From positions 1 to 60,922 of the forward strand of contig CAJUSI010000083.1 of the NCBI GenBank assembly GCA_910589035.1: a DNA stretch of 60,922 nt, in the 5' to 3' direction. Below the pieces are notes generated by a model, which saw nothing but the letters and a program-made list of their open reading frames with translations, searched no databases and was not told the origin of the DNA. Positions 8,122 through 16,843 of the stretch are shown piece by piece; the first letter of the stretch is position 1, and every line of letters begins with the position of its first letter. Source of the stretch: an uncultured Acetatifactor sp. Its GTDB lineage: Bacteria; Bacillota; Clostridia; Lachnospirales; Lachnospiraceae. The position numbers and the translations under genes are program-made.

Positions 8122-9240
8122 TCAGACCTGTCCGTTTATTTTTTCCAAGCGCTTTCCCGTTATATTTAAAAACACGTCATCCATGGAACCCTGTACCAGT
8201 TCAAAGCCCTGGAGGCATTTTTCTGCTTCTTTCAGAATGGGCAGCGCAGACAGGCTCCCGGGAAGCGTTACCAGAAAATAACCGTCCTTCCACACCGCAG
8301 TTCCGGTGCCTTCGCCGCTTCTGTTTTCTTCTCCTGTTCTGCCTTCTGCCTCTCTCATGCCTCTTACCTCACTCCCGCTTCCCACACCTCTCCTGCTTTC
8401 TTCTCCCATCCTGCCTTCTGCCTCAGTCCTGTATTCCTCTCCCATCCTGCCTTCTGCCTCAGTCCTGCATTCCTCTTCTATCCTACCTTCCCTGCGCCTC
8501 AGAATACTCCCCAGCTCTTCCGCCCGCCCCGGGCCGGGAATCAGCTTCAGTTTATCCCTCGCAAAACGCTCCTTCAATTCGAAGGGCGTTCCCGTTTCCC
8601 TGATCTTTCCGCTGTCGATTACGGCAATGTGATTTGCCTTTGCGGCCTCCTCCATGTAATGGGTGGTCAGAAAGATAGTAACTCCCTCCTTTATCCGCAT
8701 CTCCTCCAGGCTGCTCCAGACGGCCTGTCTGGTAGCGGGATCCAGGCCCGTGGTGGGTTCGTCCAGGAAAAGCACCTCCGGCGTGTTCACCAGAGCGGCC
8801 GCTATTTCACAGCGTCTCTTCTGTCCGCCGGAAAGGTGCTCGTAACGTCTGCCAAAGATATCCGAAAGCCCCAGCTTCTCACAGACACGTTCCACACTCT
8901 CCCCAAGCTCCTTCTTTCCCTGGCCATAGAGGGAGCCTCTCACATACAGATTCTCCTTCACCGTAAGCTTCCTATCCAGGCAGTTTCCCTGCCAGACCAC
9001 CCCGATCCTGTGCCGGATCCTTTCGTCCTCCTTGCCCAGCACATGCCCGCAGATCCTCGCCTCCCCGCCTGTGGGCGGAAGCAAAGTGCACAGCATATTT
9101 ATGGTAGTGGATTTTCCGGCGCCGTTGATGCCCAGAAAGCCGAACAACTCTCCCTTTTCCACCCGGAAGCTGATATCGTCCACCGCCTTCACATCCTTAA
9201 AGCTCTTCTTCAATCCCGAAACCTCTATGACATATTCCAT
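8122..9240 (-). CDS. DrrA-like ABC transporter ATP-binding protein with internal repeat expansion
   Basis: A 372-residue nucleotide-binding subunit. Walker A is GINGAGKST, the signature LSGGQKRR, Walker B VLFLDEPTTGLD and the switch histidine lies in FLTTHYME. A C-terminal DUF4162-like domain (ELVQGSMDDVFLNITGK) is typical of daunorubicin-resistance exporters. Between the two domains lie about 65 charged residues made of EAEGRMGEE-type repeats, encoded by tandem DNA repeats at 8320-8505; family members normally lack this. The start at 9240 is set by GGGAGGAA eight bases upstream; a 5' extension to 9285 has no site. It heads the exporter, LytTR and DUF3021 unit. Confidence 0.9.
   Translation of the reverse strand: MEYVIEVSGLKKSFKDVKAVDDISFRVEKGELFGFLGINGAGKSTTINMLCTLLPPTGGEARICGHVLGKEDERIRHRIGVVWQGNCLDRKLTVKENLYVRGSLYGQGKKELGESVERVCEKLGLSDIFGRRYEHLSGGQKRRCEIAAALVNTPEVLFLDEPTTGLDPATRQAVWSSLEEMRIKEGVTIFLTTHYMEEAAKANHIAVIDSGKIRETGTPFELKERFARDKLKLIPGPGRAEELGSILRRREGRIEEECRTEAEGRMGEEYRTEAEGRMGEESRRGVGSGSEVRGMREAEGRTGEENRSGEGTGTAVWKDGYFLVTLPGSLSALPILKEAEKCLQGFELVQGSMDDVFLNITGKRLEKINGQV
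8320..8505. repeat. 36-bp tandem repeats inside the ABC ATPase gene
   Basis: Two near-perfect copies of a 36-bp unit (TCCTCTCCCATCCTGCCTTC then TGCCTCAGTCCTGTAT) sit side by side at about 8416-8487, with degenerate copies either side. A multiple-of-three unit keeps the frame and adds the EAEGRMGEE-type residues. Confidence 0.8.
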
Positions 9241-9414
9241 CTCATTCCTCCCTGTTATATTCCCGCGGGCAATGAGCCGGGTCAATGCTTATGACTTTGT
9301 ACCGTTGCCTGTAGCGGGGTATTTGCCTGTGTCCGGCCGGCCGGATTCCCTTACTGCAGATTTGCCGGCAGGGATTCCTCCGCGCTGCACCTGATGTCTG
9401 CGGTTCCATCCTAC

Positions 9415-9462
9415 TAAAAAAGGCGGCCGCCCGCAAGTTTTTTGCGGTAAGCTGCCTTTTTT
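9415..9462 (-). terminator. Terminator-like hairpin in the leader of the minus-strand ABC unit
   Basis: The stem GGCAGC/GCGGCC-GCC is flanked by six A on one side and six T on the other, with an inner GCAAAAAACTTGC hairpin. It could terminate on either strand. No gene ends just upstream on either strand, so it may act as an attenuator for the unit starting at 9240. The remaining 9241-9614 gap shows no gene. Confidence 0.5.
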
Positions 9463-9614
9463 CAGCCTTAAGCTGCAATTATTCCGTTCCATGCTCCTCT
9501 CAAATCCTTACTTCGGCTGCCGCCAATATCTCTTCCTCCGCAAGATCGTATTTTCCCCGCCTGGCCCATTCCTTATGGGCGCAACGGTCAGAATCCTGTT
9601 TATGTAAAATAAAC

Positions 9615-9643
9615 TTGACATTAAATGTAAAGCGTACTATACT
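9615..9643 (+). promoter_or_regulatory. Promoter and operator-like dyad for the XRE-led operon
   Basis: TTGACA (9615-9620) and TATACT (9638-9643) are separated by 17 bases, near consensus. Overlapping the -35 box is the dyad TGACATT-A-AATGTAA (9616-9630), matching at six of seven pairs, a likely site for the XRE repressor encoded 135 bases downstream. Confidence 0.8.
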
Positions 9644-9777
9644 TTTTATATGAAATGGCGGTTCCTGATTCGGGTTTTCCGTAAAAGGTGGAGGAACCGG
9701 TAAAAACGGAATCTTAAAAGGCCTGAAAGAGGCTGCTTGGAGATTCCGAGAGCACTCAATAGAAAAGGGAGGGGCGG

Positions 9778-9978
9778 GTGAGAAACAGAATACAGGAATT
9801 GCGCAAATCTCTCAAGGTAACCCAGAACGAACTGGCAGATGCCGTAGACGTGAGCCGGCAGACCATTATTTCGCTGGAAAACGGCAGGTACAATGCTTCC
9901 CTTGCTCTGGCACATAAAATAGCAAAGTTTTTTGGAAAGCAGATTGAAGAAATCTTTATTTTCGATGAGGAGGAATGA
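9778..9978 (+). CDS. Small XRE/Cro-type helix-turn-helix regulator
   Basis: A 66-residue DNA-binding protein that is nearly all helix-turn-helix: LKVTQNELADAVDVSRQTII then LENGRYNASLALAHKIAKFF, ending IEEIFIFDEEE. This YgzD/YvaO-like class usually represses the operon it heads. The start is a GTG with GGGAGGGG close upstream. It heads a four-gene run with a membrane protein and an ABC exporter. A dyad over the promoter -35 box is the likely operator. Direct autoregulation is inference. Confidence 0.92.
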   Translation: MRNRIQELRKSLKVTQNELADAVDVSRQTIISLENGRYNASLALAHKIAKFFGKQIEEIFIFDEEE

Positions 9979-9984
9979 GAGGAT

Positions 9985-10467
9985 ATGAGGGGATTGTTCT
10001 GTGATGGCATAAAAGCGAAAAACAATGAAGAATACCGGGTGCTGTTGAAGAAAAGGCAGAAAAGGATGTGGGGCCTGTTCGCGGTCGGACTGCTCACAGC
10101 CGCTCTCGGTGCACTTCTGGGCACGCTTATGAGGGGACAGATAACCGAAAGGCAGGCAGGCTTTATCCTGGGGGTGGGAACAGGCCTTTCTCTGGGCTCT
10201 GTTATTGAAATATGGATACTTCAGAGAAAAATGGGAAGCGAGGAGCGGCTGAAAAAGGAGCGGCTGAGGGAAGTGGACGAACGGGAGATAGAAGTGCGCA
10301 GCCGGGCCCTGCAGGCTACCGCCAAGCTGTTGCTGGCTTTCATTTATGTCCTGATGATCATAGGCTGCCTGTTTGATGAAGAAATAGTAGGGGTATGTAT
10401 CCTGCTGGCCGGTATTTTTATGCTCAGCTTTCAGCTGTTCCAGAAATATTACGGGAAGAAATTATAA
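9985..10467 (+). CDS. DUF2178/DUF3796-like four-segment membrane protein
   Basis: A 160-residue membrane protein starting six bases after the XRE stop. Two hydrophobic segments (residues about 30-48 and 58-74) are followed by a highly charged cytoplasmic stretch (LKKERLREVDEREIEVRSRA) and two more segments. The VDERE-type motif is typical of small DUF2178-like proteins that follow XRE regulators in Clostridia. The function is unknown; the position suggests a role with the ABC exporter downstream or in sensing for the regulator. Confidence 0.75.
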   Translation: MRGLFCDGIKAKNNEEYRVLLKKRQKRMWGLFAVGLLTAALGALLGTLMRGQITERQAGFILGVGTGLSLGSVIEIWILQRKMGSEERLKKERLREVDEREIEVRSRALQATAKLLLAFIYVLMIIGCLFDEEIVGVCILLAGIFMLSFQLFQKYYGKKL

Positions 10468-10519
10468 TAACATAAGCTTCTGCGCCGGAGGGACGGCGGA
10501 GAGAAAGGAAAAGAAAAAT

Positions 10520-11335
10520 ATGGAAAAGAAAGAGTTTTCAATGGAGCAAGGGCATTCCAGGGAGGAAATTTTACGGGTACAGGGCCTGAAGAAGACATTC
10601 CGGCTCTCGTCCAAGCAGCAGAAAATCGAGAAGACAAACGAAAAGCTGAAGGTTGCGGTGAATCAGCTGTCCTTTACTGCCTACAGGGGGGAGGTCTTCG
10701 GGCTATTAGGGCCAAACGGAGCCGGAAAGACCACCACGCTGCGGATGCTGGCCACCCTGATCAAACCCGATGAGGGAGATGCCGTTTTAGACGGAGCAAG
10801 CATCGTCAAAAACCCGGAGGAAGTCCGGAGAAAAATCGGTTTCCTGACCAGCGAGCTGAAGCTGGAGGAGTTTTTCACGCCGAATTACTTATTCGATTTC
10901 TTTGCGGATCTTCACGGGGTTCCCGGGGAGGAAAAGAATGCCCGCAGGAAAGAAATGTTTGAACGTTTCGGCATCGACAGGTTTGCGGAGGTCAAGGTCG
11001 GCAACCTGTCCACCGGCATGAAACAGAAGGTTTCCCTGGTGATTTCCATGGTCCACAATCCGGATATTATCATTTTTGACGAGCCCACCAACGGGCTGGA
11101 CGTACTGACCGCCAAGGTGGTGACGGATTTTCTGGTAGATTTGAAGAGACAGGGCAAGACCGTGATCGTGTCCACCCACATTTTCAGCCTGATTGAAAAA
11201 ATCTGCGACCGGGTGGGCATCATCATCAACGGGCGCATGGAGGTCTGTGATACCCTGAAAGCCGTTACGGGAGATAAGAGCCTGGAAGACAGATTTTTTG
11301 AAATATACGAGGAAAAGGCAGGAGAAATCGCATGA
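10520..11335 (+). CDS. ABC transporter ATP-binding protein, NatA-like
   Basis: A 271-residue nucleotide-binding subunit. Walker A is GPNGAGKTTTL (about residue 66), the signature region reads LSTGMKQKVSLV, Walker B is IIIFDEPTNGLD and the switch histidine lies in STHIFS. The LSTGMKQK signature variant is typical of the Na+-export (NatA) and related exporter branch. It overlaps the permease gene by ATGA. A 30-residue N-terminal extension (FRLSSKQQKIEKTNEKLK) lies within strand 1-2 and is seen in this branch. The exported substrate could be Na+, a peptide or a drug. Confidence 0.9.
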   Translation: MEKKEFSMEQGHSREEILRVQGLKKTFRLSSKQQKIEKTNEKLKVAVNQLSFTAYRGEVFGLLGPNGAGKTTTLRMLATLIKPDEGDAVLDGASIVKNPEEVRRKIGFLTSELKLEEFFTPNYLFDFFADLHGVPGEEKNARRKEMFERFGIDRFAEVKVGNLSTGMKQKVSLVISMVHNPDIIIFDEPTNGLDVLTAKVVTDFLVDLKRQGKTVIVSTHIFSLIEKICDRVGIIINGRMEVCDTLKAVTGDKSLEDRFFEIYEEKAGEIA

Positions 11336-12510
11336 AAAAGGACATGATAACCATAATCAAAAAAGAATTTGCACGTTTTTTCGGAGATAAAAGGGTGGTT
11401 TTTACCACGCTTCTGATGCCCGGGCTTCTGATCTACGTGATTTATACCTTCATGGGAACCGGCTTGCAGAAGGAAATGTCCACGGAGGAAGGGTATGTGG
11501 CAAATGCCTATGTGCAGAATATGCCGGAAGAATTTGCCCCTGTCCTGTCGGAGCTCTCCGCGAAGTGGAATCCGGTATCCGGGGAAGAACTGGAGCGCGC
11601 AAAGACGGCAATACAGGAAAAGGAAGCCGATATCCTGGTGATTTTCCCGGAGGACTTTATCGCCCGGACGGCCGCCTATGAGGTGACAAGCGGGGAAAGC
11701 GCCCCCAATGTGGAAATCTATTACAATTCCACGGAAGCCGAATCCACGAATCTGTACAACATCCTGACGGAAATACTCAATAGCTATGAAGCCTCCATGG
11801 CAAACAAACTGGACATCAATGCCGGGGAGGGTGTCTATGACCTGGCCACGGAAAAGGATGTGACCGGACAGATTTTCGCCATGCTTCTGCCCATGCTGCT
11901 CATGACCTTTATGTTCACGGGCTGTTCCGCCGTGGCGCCGGAATCCATCGCAGGTGAGAAGGAAAGGGGAACCATTGCCACCCTGCTGGTCACCCCCATG
12001 AAAAGAAGCTCCCTAGCCCTGGGAAAGATTATCAGTTTAAGCAGCATTGCCATTCTGTCGGGTCTTTCCAGCTTTATCGGCACCATGCTGTCCCTGCCGA
12101 ACCTGATGGGAAGCGCACAGTCCGGCATGAATGCGTCAGTGTATGTGCTGTCCGATTATCTGCTGCTTTTGGGAATCATTTTCACCACGGTACTGGTGAT
12201 GGTTTCGTTGATTTCCATTATCTCCGCCTTTGCCAGGAGCATCAAGGAGGCTTCCACGGCGGTATCGCCCCTGATGGTTGTGGTCATGCTGGTCAGCCTG
12301 ACTCCCATGTTTGGAAGCAGCGAGAAGAGCCTGGGGATATTCTTTATCCCTCTTTACAACAGCGTGCAGAGTATACATGGGATTTTTTCCTTCACATACC
12401 AGCCCGTACAGGTGGTAATTACCATACTTGTGAATGTGGTGGCCGCGGGCCTGTTTACCTGGGTGCTTACCAGGATGTTTAACAATGAAAAGGTAATGTT
12501 TTCCAAATAA
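11332..12510 (+). CDS. ABC transporter permease, NatB-like
   Basis: A 392-residue ABC-2 permease with one N-terminal membrane segment (residues about 20-40), an extracytoplasmic domain of about 150 residues and a C-terminal block of five or six segments containing the conserved AVAPESIAGEKERGTIATLL motif. That motif and the length match NatB/YhaP-type permeases. Translation is coupled to the ATPase gene by the ATGA overlap. A strong terminator follows. Confidence 0.9.
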   Translation: MKKDMITIIKKEFARFFGDKRVVFTTLLMPGLLIYVIYTFMGTGLQKEMSTEEGYVANAYVQNMPEEFAPVLSELSAKWNPVSGEELERAKTAIQEKEADILVIFPEDFIARTAAYEVTSGESAPNVEIYYNSTEAESTNLYNILTEILNSYEASMANKLDINAGEGVYDLATEKDVTGQIFAMLLPMLLMTFMFTGCSAVAPESIAGEKERGTIATLLVTPMKRSSLALGKIISLSSIAILSGLSSFIGTMLSLPNLMGSAQSGMNASVYVLSDYLLLLGIIFTTVLVMVSLISIISAFARSIKEASTAVSPLMVVVMLVSLTPMFGSSEKSLGIFFIPLYNSVQSIHGIFSFTYQPVQVVITILVNVVAAGLFTWVLTRMFNNEKVMFSK

Positions 12511-12545
12511 ATGTTTTGTAAAGCATGTCACATCCTTAAGCTGAT

Positions 12546-12602
12546 GGGGAGTATGGCACCTGCGATTGTCCCTCTTGCCGCAGACAGCATACTCCCTTTT
12601 TC
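12546..12602 (+). terminator. Rho-independent terminator after the NatAB-like operon
   Basis: GGGAGTATG pairs with CATACTCCC, with an inner CTGCG/CGCAG stem, followed by five T. It lies 36 bases after the permease stop. Confidence 0.88.
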
Positions 12603-12649
12603 CTCCTGTTTTCCATGTCACAGAGTGGCTCCTGAAAACCTGCTCCAGA

Positions 12650-12967
12650 TCATGGGCGCCGTCCTCCATGCTTTTTTACTTTCGCCTGCTTCCGGAAGAA
12701 AGCCGCTCCGCAGCAGAGAACCTGCGTATATCCATAAAGGCCTTCGCTGTATCTCTCATCGATGATCTGCGCGATTGCCTTATCGCAATCCCCGTCCATA
12801 TCGGATTCCTTTTTTGATTTCCTGGCTTCTATGATGATTGCGCGGCGGTTTCTCCTGTCCTTAATCAGTATATCCGGCCTGCCCAGGCCTTTTTCCTTAT
12901 TGGATTCCACATGATCCCTGTCCTGTAAAAACTCGTCCGATTTGCCTACGCCGACCTTAAATGACAT
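12650..12967 (-). pseudogene. C-terminal remnant of an AAA/PD-(D/E)XK (DUF1703-type) protein
   Basis: 105 codons match only the C-terminal nuclease-like domain of the large 'AAA-ATPase-like plus PD-(D/E)XK' family: HVESNKEKGLGRPDILI, then AIIIEARKSKK, then YGYTQVLCCGAAFFRKQ. Intact members are about 500 residues with an N-terminal ATPase domain, which is missing here; argS begins only 50 bases upstream. In the usual ExK catalytic motif the lysine is replaced, giving EAR. Truncation plus loss of the catalytic lysine marks it as a relic. Confidence 0.7.
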
Positions 12968-13017
12968 GCAGAGCCTCTTTTCTCACTCAATTTCATAAAT
13001 ATACCGCTCTTCTTCCC

Positions 13018-14784
13018 CTACATCTTCTCCGGCGCGGAGAATCCCAGCAGATCCACGCAGGTCTCCAGTACGTCCCTGGTGAGGGCCAGCAGGGCGATTA
13101 GGCTCTCCCGCCTTGCACTGTCTTCCTCCCCCAGAATCTTGGTCTCATGGTAGAAATGGTTGAAGGCATTGGCCAGGTCATAGATATAGGCGCACACCTT
13201 GTGGGGCGCAATCTCCTCCGCGGCATTCTGGATCATGGCGTTAAACTGCACCAGCGCCATCTCCAGTTCCTTCTCCGAACCGCTTCCGGCTTCCAGCAGG
13301 GTCAGGCCTTCCATGCTCCCCCCCTGTTCAGTGTACTTATTTAAGATAGATTTAATGCGCACAATCGTATAAAGAATATAGGGGCCTGTATCTCCCTCAA
13401 AGGAGGTGAACCGGTCGATATCAAACACATAGTCCTTGGCCGCCTGGTTGGACAGGTCGCCGTACTTCAGGGCGGAAAGTGCCACGATATCCGCCACGGC
13501 CTTCGCCTCCTCCTCGGACATCTCCCGGCCTTCCCGAATCTTCCGGTACATCTCCTCCTGCGTCTCCCGCACCAGGCTGTCCAGGCGCATGACGCCTCCG
13601 TCCCTGGTCTTGAAGGGCTTCCCGTCGCTGCCGTTCATGGTGCCGTGACCCAGGAATTTCAGCACCGTCTCCGGCTTCACCAGCTCTGTCTTGCGGGCAC
13701 AGCGGAATACCTGTTCAAAGTACAGCTCCTGGCGCTTGTCCGTGATATAGATGATTTCGTCCGGATCATACAGGTGCATGCGCTCCATGATGGTAGCCAG
13801 GTCCGTGGTATTGTACAGGGAGGCGCCGTCGGATTTTAAGATCATGCAGGGCGGCACTTCCTTCGTGTCGCTCTCCTCCTTCACATCCACCACCAGGGCG
13901 CCGTCGCTGATATAGGCCCAGCCGCCCTTCTTCATATAGTCCACCATCTCCGGAATCAGGTCGTTCACATCGCTCTCGCCCTTCCACAGATCGAATTCCA
14001 CGTTCAGGCTGTCGTAATTCTTCTTTAAATCCACCTTGGACACATCCACGATATGCTTCCACAGGGCTCTGTATCCCCGGACGCCCTTCTGGAATTTCCG
14101 GGTGGCTTCCAGGGCTTTCGCCTTGAACTCCGGATCCTCCTTGGATTTCGCGCTTGCCAGGGGATAAATCTCCGCGAATTCCGCCTCGGTAATGGGCGTC
14201 TCCTCCGGGTATTCTCCCTGATAATTTTCATCAAAATACGGTAAATCCGGCTTTCGCTCCTGCAGCTGCGTGATCACCATGCCGATGGGCGTGCCCCAGT
14301 CCCCCAGGTGCACATCGCCGATGACCTCATGCCCCGCGTAACGGCTGATGCGCTTGATGCTCTCGCCGATGATGGCCGGGCGCAGATGTCCCACATGCAG
14401 GGGCTTGGCCACATTGGCCCCGCCGTAGTCGATCATGATTTTCTTCGCATTCTCCGGGGGTTCCAGTCCGAATTTCGGTTCCGCCGCCATTTTTTTAACC
14501 ATATTAAGCAGAAAGCCCTCCGAAATCCTCAGATTCAGAAAGCCCGGAGCAACCGCTGCCGCTTCCTTGAAGACTCCGCTGCCCTCCAGCCGGGACGCCA
14601 CATCCTTCGCAATCATGATGGGCGCCTTTTTATATTTCTTCGCGCCGGCCATGGCCCCGTTGCACTGATATTCGCACAGATCGGGACGGTTGGACAGAGT
14701 CACCCTTCCCAGCGCGGCTTCATAGCCCGCCTCCTCAAATGCTTTTCCCATCTCTTCCGACAATAAATCCAATAACTTTTTCAT
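13018..14784 (-). CDS. argS: Arginyl-tRNA synthetase
   Basis: A 588-residue class I synthetase that charges tRNA-Arg. The N-terminal Add-1 domain is followed by the HIGH-like signature HVGHLRP after GGANVAKPL (about residue 115). The region of the KMSKS loop reads FKTRDGGVMRL, the usual ArgRS variant. A DALR anticodon-binding domain ends the protein (NHFYHETKI...LTRDVLETCVDLLG). The start at 14784 has GGAGAAG upstream; an in-frame ATG at 14796 has none. It sits 60 bases after the pdxA-like gene and may be co-transcribed. No T-box leader was seen. Confidence 0.97.
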   Translation of the reverse strand: MKKLLDLLSEEMGKAFEEAGYEAALGRVTLSNRPDLCEYQCNGAMAGAKKYKKAPIMIAKDVASRLEGSGVFKEAAAVAPGFLNLRISEGFLLNMVKKMAAEPKFGLEPPENAKKIMIDYGGANVAKPLHVGHLRPAIIGESIKRISRYAGHEVIGDVHLGDWGTPIGMVITQLQERKPDLPYFDENYQGEYPEETPITEAEFAEIYPLASAKSKEDPEFKAKALEATRKFQKGVRGYRALWKHIVDVSKVDLKKNYDSLNVEFDLWKGESDVNDLIPEMVDYMKKGGWAYISDGALVVDVKEESDTKEVPPCMILKSDGASLYNTTDLATIMERMHLYDPDEIIYITDKRQELYFEQVFRCARKTELVKPETVLKFLGHGTMNGSDGKPFKTRDGGVMRLDSLVRETQEEMYRKIREGREMSEEEAKAVADIVALSALKYGDLSNQAAKDYVFDIDRFTSFEGDTGPYILYTIVRIKSILNKYTEQGGSMEGLTLLEAGSGSEKELEMALVQFNAMIQNAAEEIAPHKVCAYIYDLANAFNHFYHETKILGEEDSARRESLIALLALTRDVLETCVDLLGFSAPEKM

Positions 14785-14844
14785 TTTCTTCTCCATTTCT
14801 TATTTTTAATTTTTAACCATACTCATCCAAATCCCTTTGAGCGC

Positions 14845-15861
14845 TTAATAGGGTTGTGATATACAGCGTCCGAAAGCAGGGGCATATTTCACCGCCAGGC
14901 GGATGGCTTCCTCCATACTGATACTGTCCGCCAGCCCCTGCCCCGCGATATCCATGGCCGTGCCATGGTCCACGGAGGTCCGAAGGAAGGGGAGCCCGTT
15001 GGTAATGGCGATGGTCCTGGCGAAATCCAGAGTCTTGGCCGCAATATGTCCCTGATCATGATAAAGGGACAATACGCTGTTGTACCTTCCCTGCAGGGCG
15101 AGGTGGAAAACCGAATCCGCCCCCACGGGACCTTCCACGGCATATCCCTCCCTGCGAAGCGCTTCCACCGCAGGGGCCACCTGCTCCACCTCTTCGCTGC
15201 CGAAGAGGCCGTGCTCCCCGCTGTGTGGGTTCAGGCCCGCCACCGCCATGGTGCCCTCCGTGACGCCCAGACGCCTCAGCGCCTCCGTGCAGCGACGCAC
15301 ATAGTCCACGATCCTCTCCGCCATCACGGCATCGCAGGCCTGCCTCAGGGAAAGATGGCGGCTTAAGAAAAATATCCTCATGCCCCTCACCTCGAACATG
15401 GTGAGAGGATCCGCCGTCCCCGTGAGAGCGCCCAGAATTTCCGTGTGCCCGATATATTCCACCCCTCCCTTTCGCAGGGCCTCCTTGTGGATGGGGGCGG
15501 TCACCAGGGCGTCCGCCTGGCCCTCCAGACAGAGCTGTGCAGCCTTCTCGATATAGGCATATGCCGCCCTGCCGCACTCCTCGGAGACCACTCCCGGCTT
15601 CAGCCCCTCCCCATCGATCTGCTTCAGGTCCATTACATTGAGTATGCCCGGCCGGAAATCCCCCCGGGACGGCTCCTCCACGCAGTTGATCCAAAGCTTC
15701 GGCATCCCCGGGAATTCCATCGCGGCCCGCAGCACTTCCGCATCCCCCGCCACAATCACTGCGGCAGCCTGTGCGGTCTCCGGCTTTGCCAGCGCCTTTA
15801 CGATAATCTCCGGGCCGATTCCGGCCGGATCTCCCATAGAAAGAGCTATTATCGGTTTCAT
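14845..15861 (-). CDS. pdxA: PdxA-family 4-phosphate dehydrogenase
   Basis: A 338-residue NAD-dependent oxidative decarboxylase. It starts ALSMGDPAGIGPEI, the conserved PdxA N-terminus. It also has VTAPIHKEALR, GHTEIL, GLNPHSGEHGLFG (metal-binding His), and SLYHDQGHIAAK plus TSVDHGTAMDIAG near the end. PdxA proper makes 3-hydroxy-1-aminoacetone phosphate for pyridoxal phosphate synthesis; the PdxA2 branch acts on D-threonate or D-erythronate 4-phosphate. With no other pdx gene nearby, the branch cannot be decided. The start follows CAGGAG. Confidence 0.92.
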   Translation of the reverse strand: MKPIIALSMGDPAGIGPEIIVKALAKPETAQAAAVIVAGDAEVLRAAMEFPGMPKLWINCVEEPSRGDFRPGILNVMDLKQIDGEGLKPGVVSEECGRAAYAYIEKAAQLCLEGQADALVTAPIHKEALRKGGVEYIGHTEILGALTGTADPLTMFEVRGMRIFFLSRHLSLRQACDAVMAERIVDYVRRCTEALRRLGVTEGTMAVAGLNPHSGEHGLFGSEEVEQVAPAVEALRREGYAVEGPVGADSVFHLALQGRYNSVLSLYHDQGHIAAKTLDFARTIAITNGLPFLRTSVDHGTAMDIAGQGLADSISMEEAIRLAVKYAPAFGRCISQPY

Positions 15862-16201
15862 AAACTACACTCCTGTCGTTTTTCACTTATTTTATAAGCT
15901 CAGTACCTGCCGGGTTCAGCCGCCAGTCTGTCTACAGCAGCCGAAATATTCGAAAACCGTCTATCCTGATTCCTCTAAATGAAAGCTGGTTGAAAATAAA
16001 GCCGTATCGTCTCACAATGGCTTCCCGGACCGGTATTATCATCATATCATATAGCATGCATTCAGGCAAGAAACAAAAAGGTTCAATCAATAATGGCAGG
16101 TAACCCTCCCGGACTGCCTGCCAATCTGCACATAAATATTTACATTTTATTTCGCTTATCTGATCTTTCCTGCACAAGGGTATTCCAATACAAATTTCAT
16201 T
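15862..16201. other. Intergenic stretch with no convincing gene
   Basis: 340 bases between the pdxA-like and Uma2 genes. An 81-codon minus-strand frame (15932-16177) begins with TTG and has no clear ribosome binding site or recognisable motif. It is probably not a gene, though its EAIVRRYGF and FRGIRID segments could be a remnant. Confidence 0.4.
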
Positions 16202-16735
16202 TTACTGCACTTTTATAGCAAATCCTTCATAAATTCCAGCCGGGACATCCTCACCAAAGGAATATTGTTCCATTGTCTCTTTCTCAAATCCGTATACTGT
16301 AACCATTTCTTTTGCAGGGTCAACAATCCAGTACTCTCTCACTCCTGCTGTCCTGTATTTAAAAAGCTTTGTGAAATAGTCCATGGGTTTGTTTCCCGGA
16401 GATACAATTTCAATGACCCAATCCGGAGCGCCATAACATCCCTTATCGGTTATTTTATCCCTGTCACAGATAACAGAAATGTCCGGCTCCACATAATTTA
16501 TCTCGTCCTCATTCAAAAACACGGCAAACGGAGCCGGAAACACTTCACATTCACCATTATTTTTTCTAATATGCATATTAATTTCTGTGATAATAAAGTT
16601 TAGCAGTCTTTGATGCTTTGTATTTGGCGGAGCCATATAATAAATCCTGCCATCAATCAATTCCGCCCGTTTTCCGTCCGGTAAGGCATAAATATCATCT
16701 ATTGTATAGATTTCTTCTTTCCTCAGCGAATCCAT
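16202..16735 (-). CDS. Uma2/DUF820 family putative restriction-endonuclease-like protein
   Basis: A 178-residue protein with the complete Uma2 pattern: YTIDDIYALPDGKRAELIDG, NFIITEINMHIR, then VEPDISVICD, APDWVIEIVSPGN and FKYRTAGVREYWIVDP. The fold is PD-(D/E)XK-like, with the PD of VEPDI and the Glu of VIEIVSP at the expected catalytic positions. Such genes are abundant, often solitary, and their function is undefined. The start at 16735 follows GGAGGTG and lies after the promoter at 16761-16789, which excludes upstream ATGs. Confidence 0.88.
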   Translation of the reverse strand: MDSLRKEEIYTIDDIYALPDGKRAELIDGRIYYMAPPNTKHQRLLNFIITEINMHIRKNNGECEVFPAPFAVFLNEDEINYVEPDISVICDRDKITDKGCYGAPDWVIEIVSPGNKPMDYFTKLFKYRTAGVREYWIVDPAKEMVTVYGFEKETMEQYSFGEDVPAGIYEGFAIKVQ

Positions 16736-16760
16736 CTTATGCACCTCCATCCATGGTACC

Positions 16761-16789
16761 ATTATATCTCACAGCCCCTGGAAATACAA
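16761..16789 (-). promoter_or_regulatory. Promoter for the Uma2 gene
   Basis: TTGTAT and a perfect TATAAT are spaced by 17 bases on the minus strand, just upstream of the chosen start. Confidence 0.7.
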
Positions 16790-16843
16790 TCAGATTCTTA
16801 AATATCTGATTTCACCGGTTTCAGCCTTCCTGCGGGAGAGAAT

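Noticed and set aside
15932..16177. 81-codon minus-strand frame between pdxA-like and Uma2 genes
   Set aside because: It starts with TTG, has no ribosome binding site and shows no known motif, so I treat it as non-coding.
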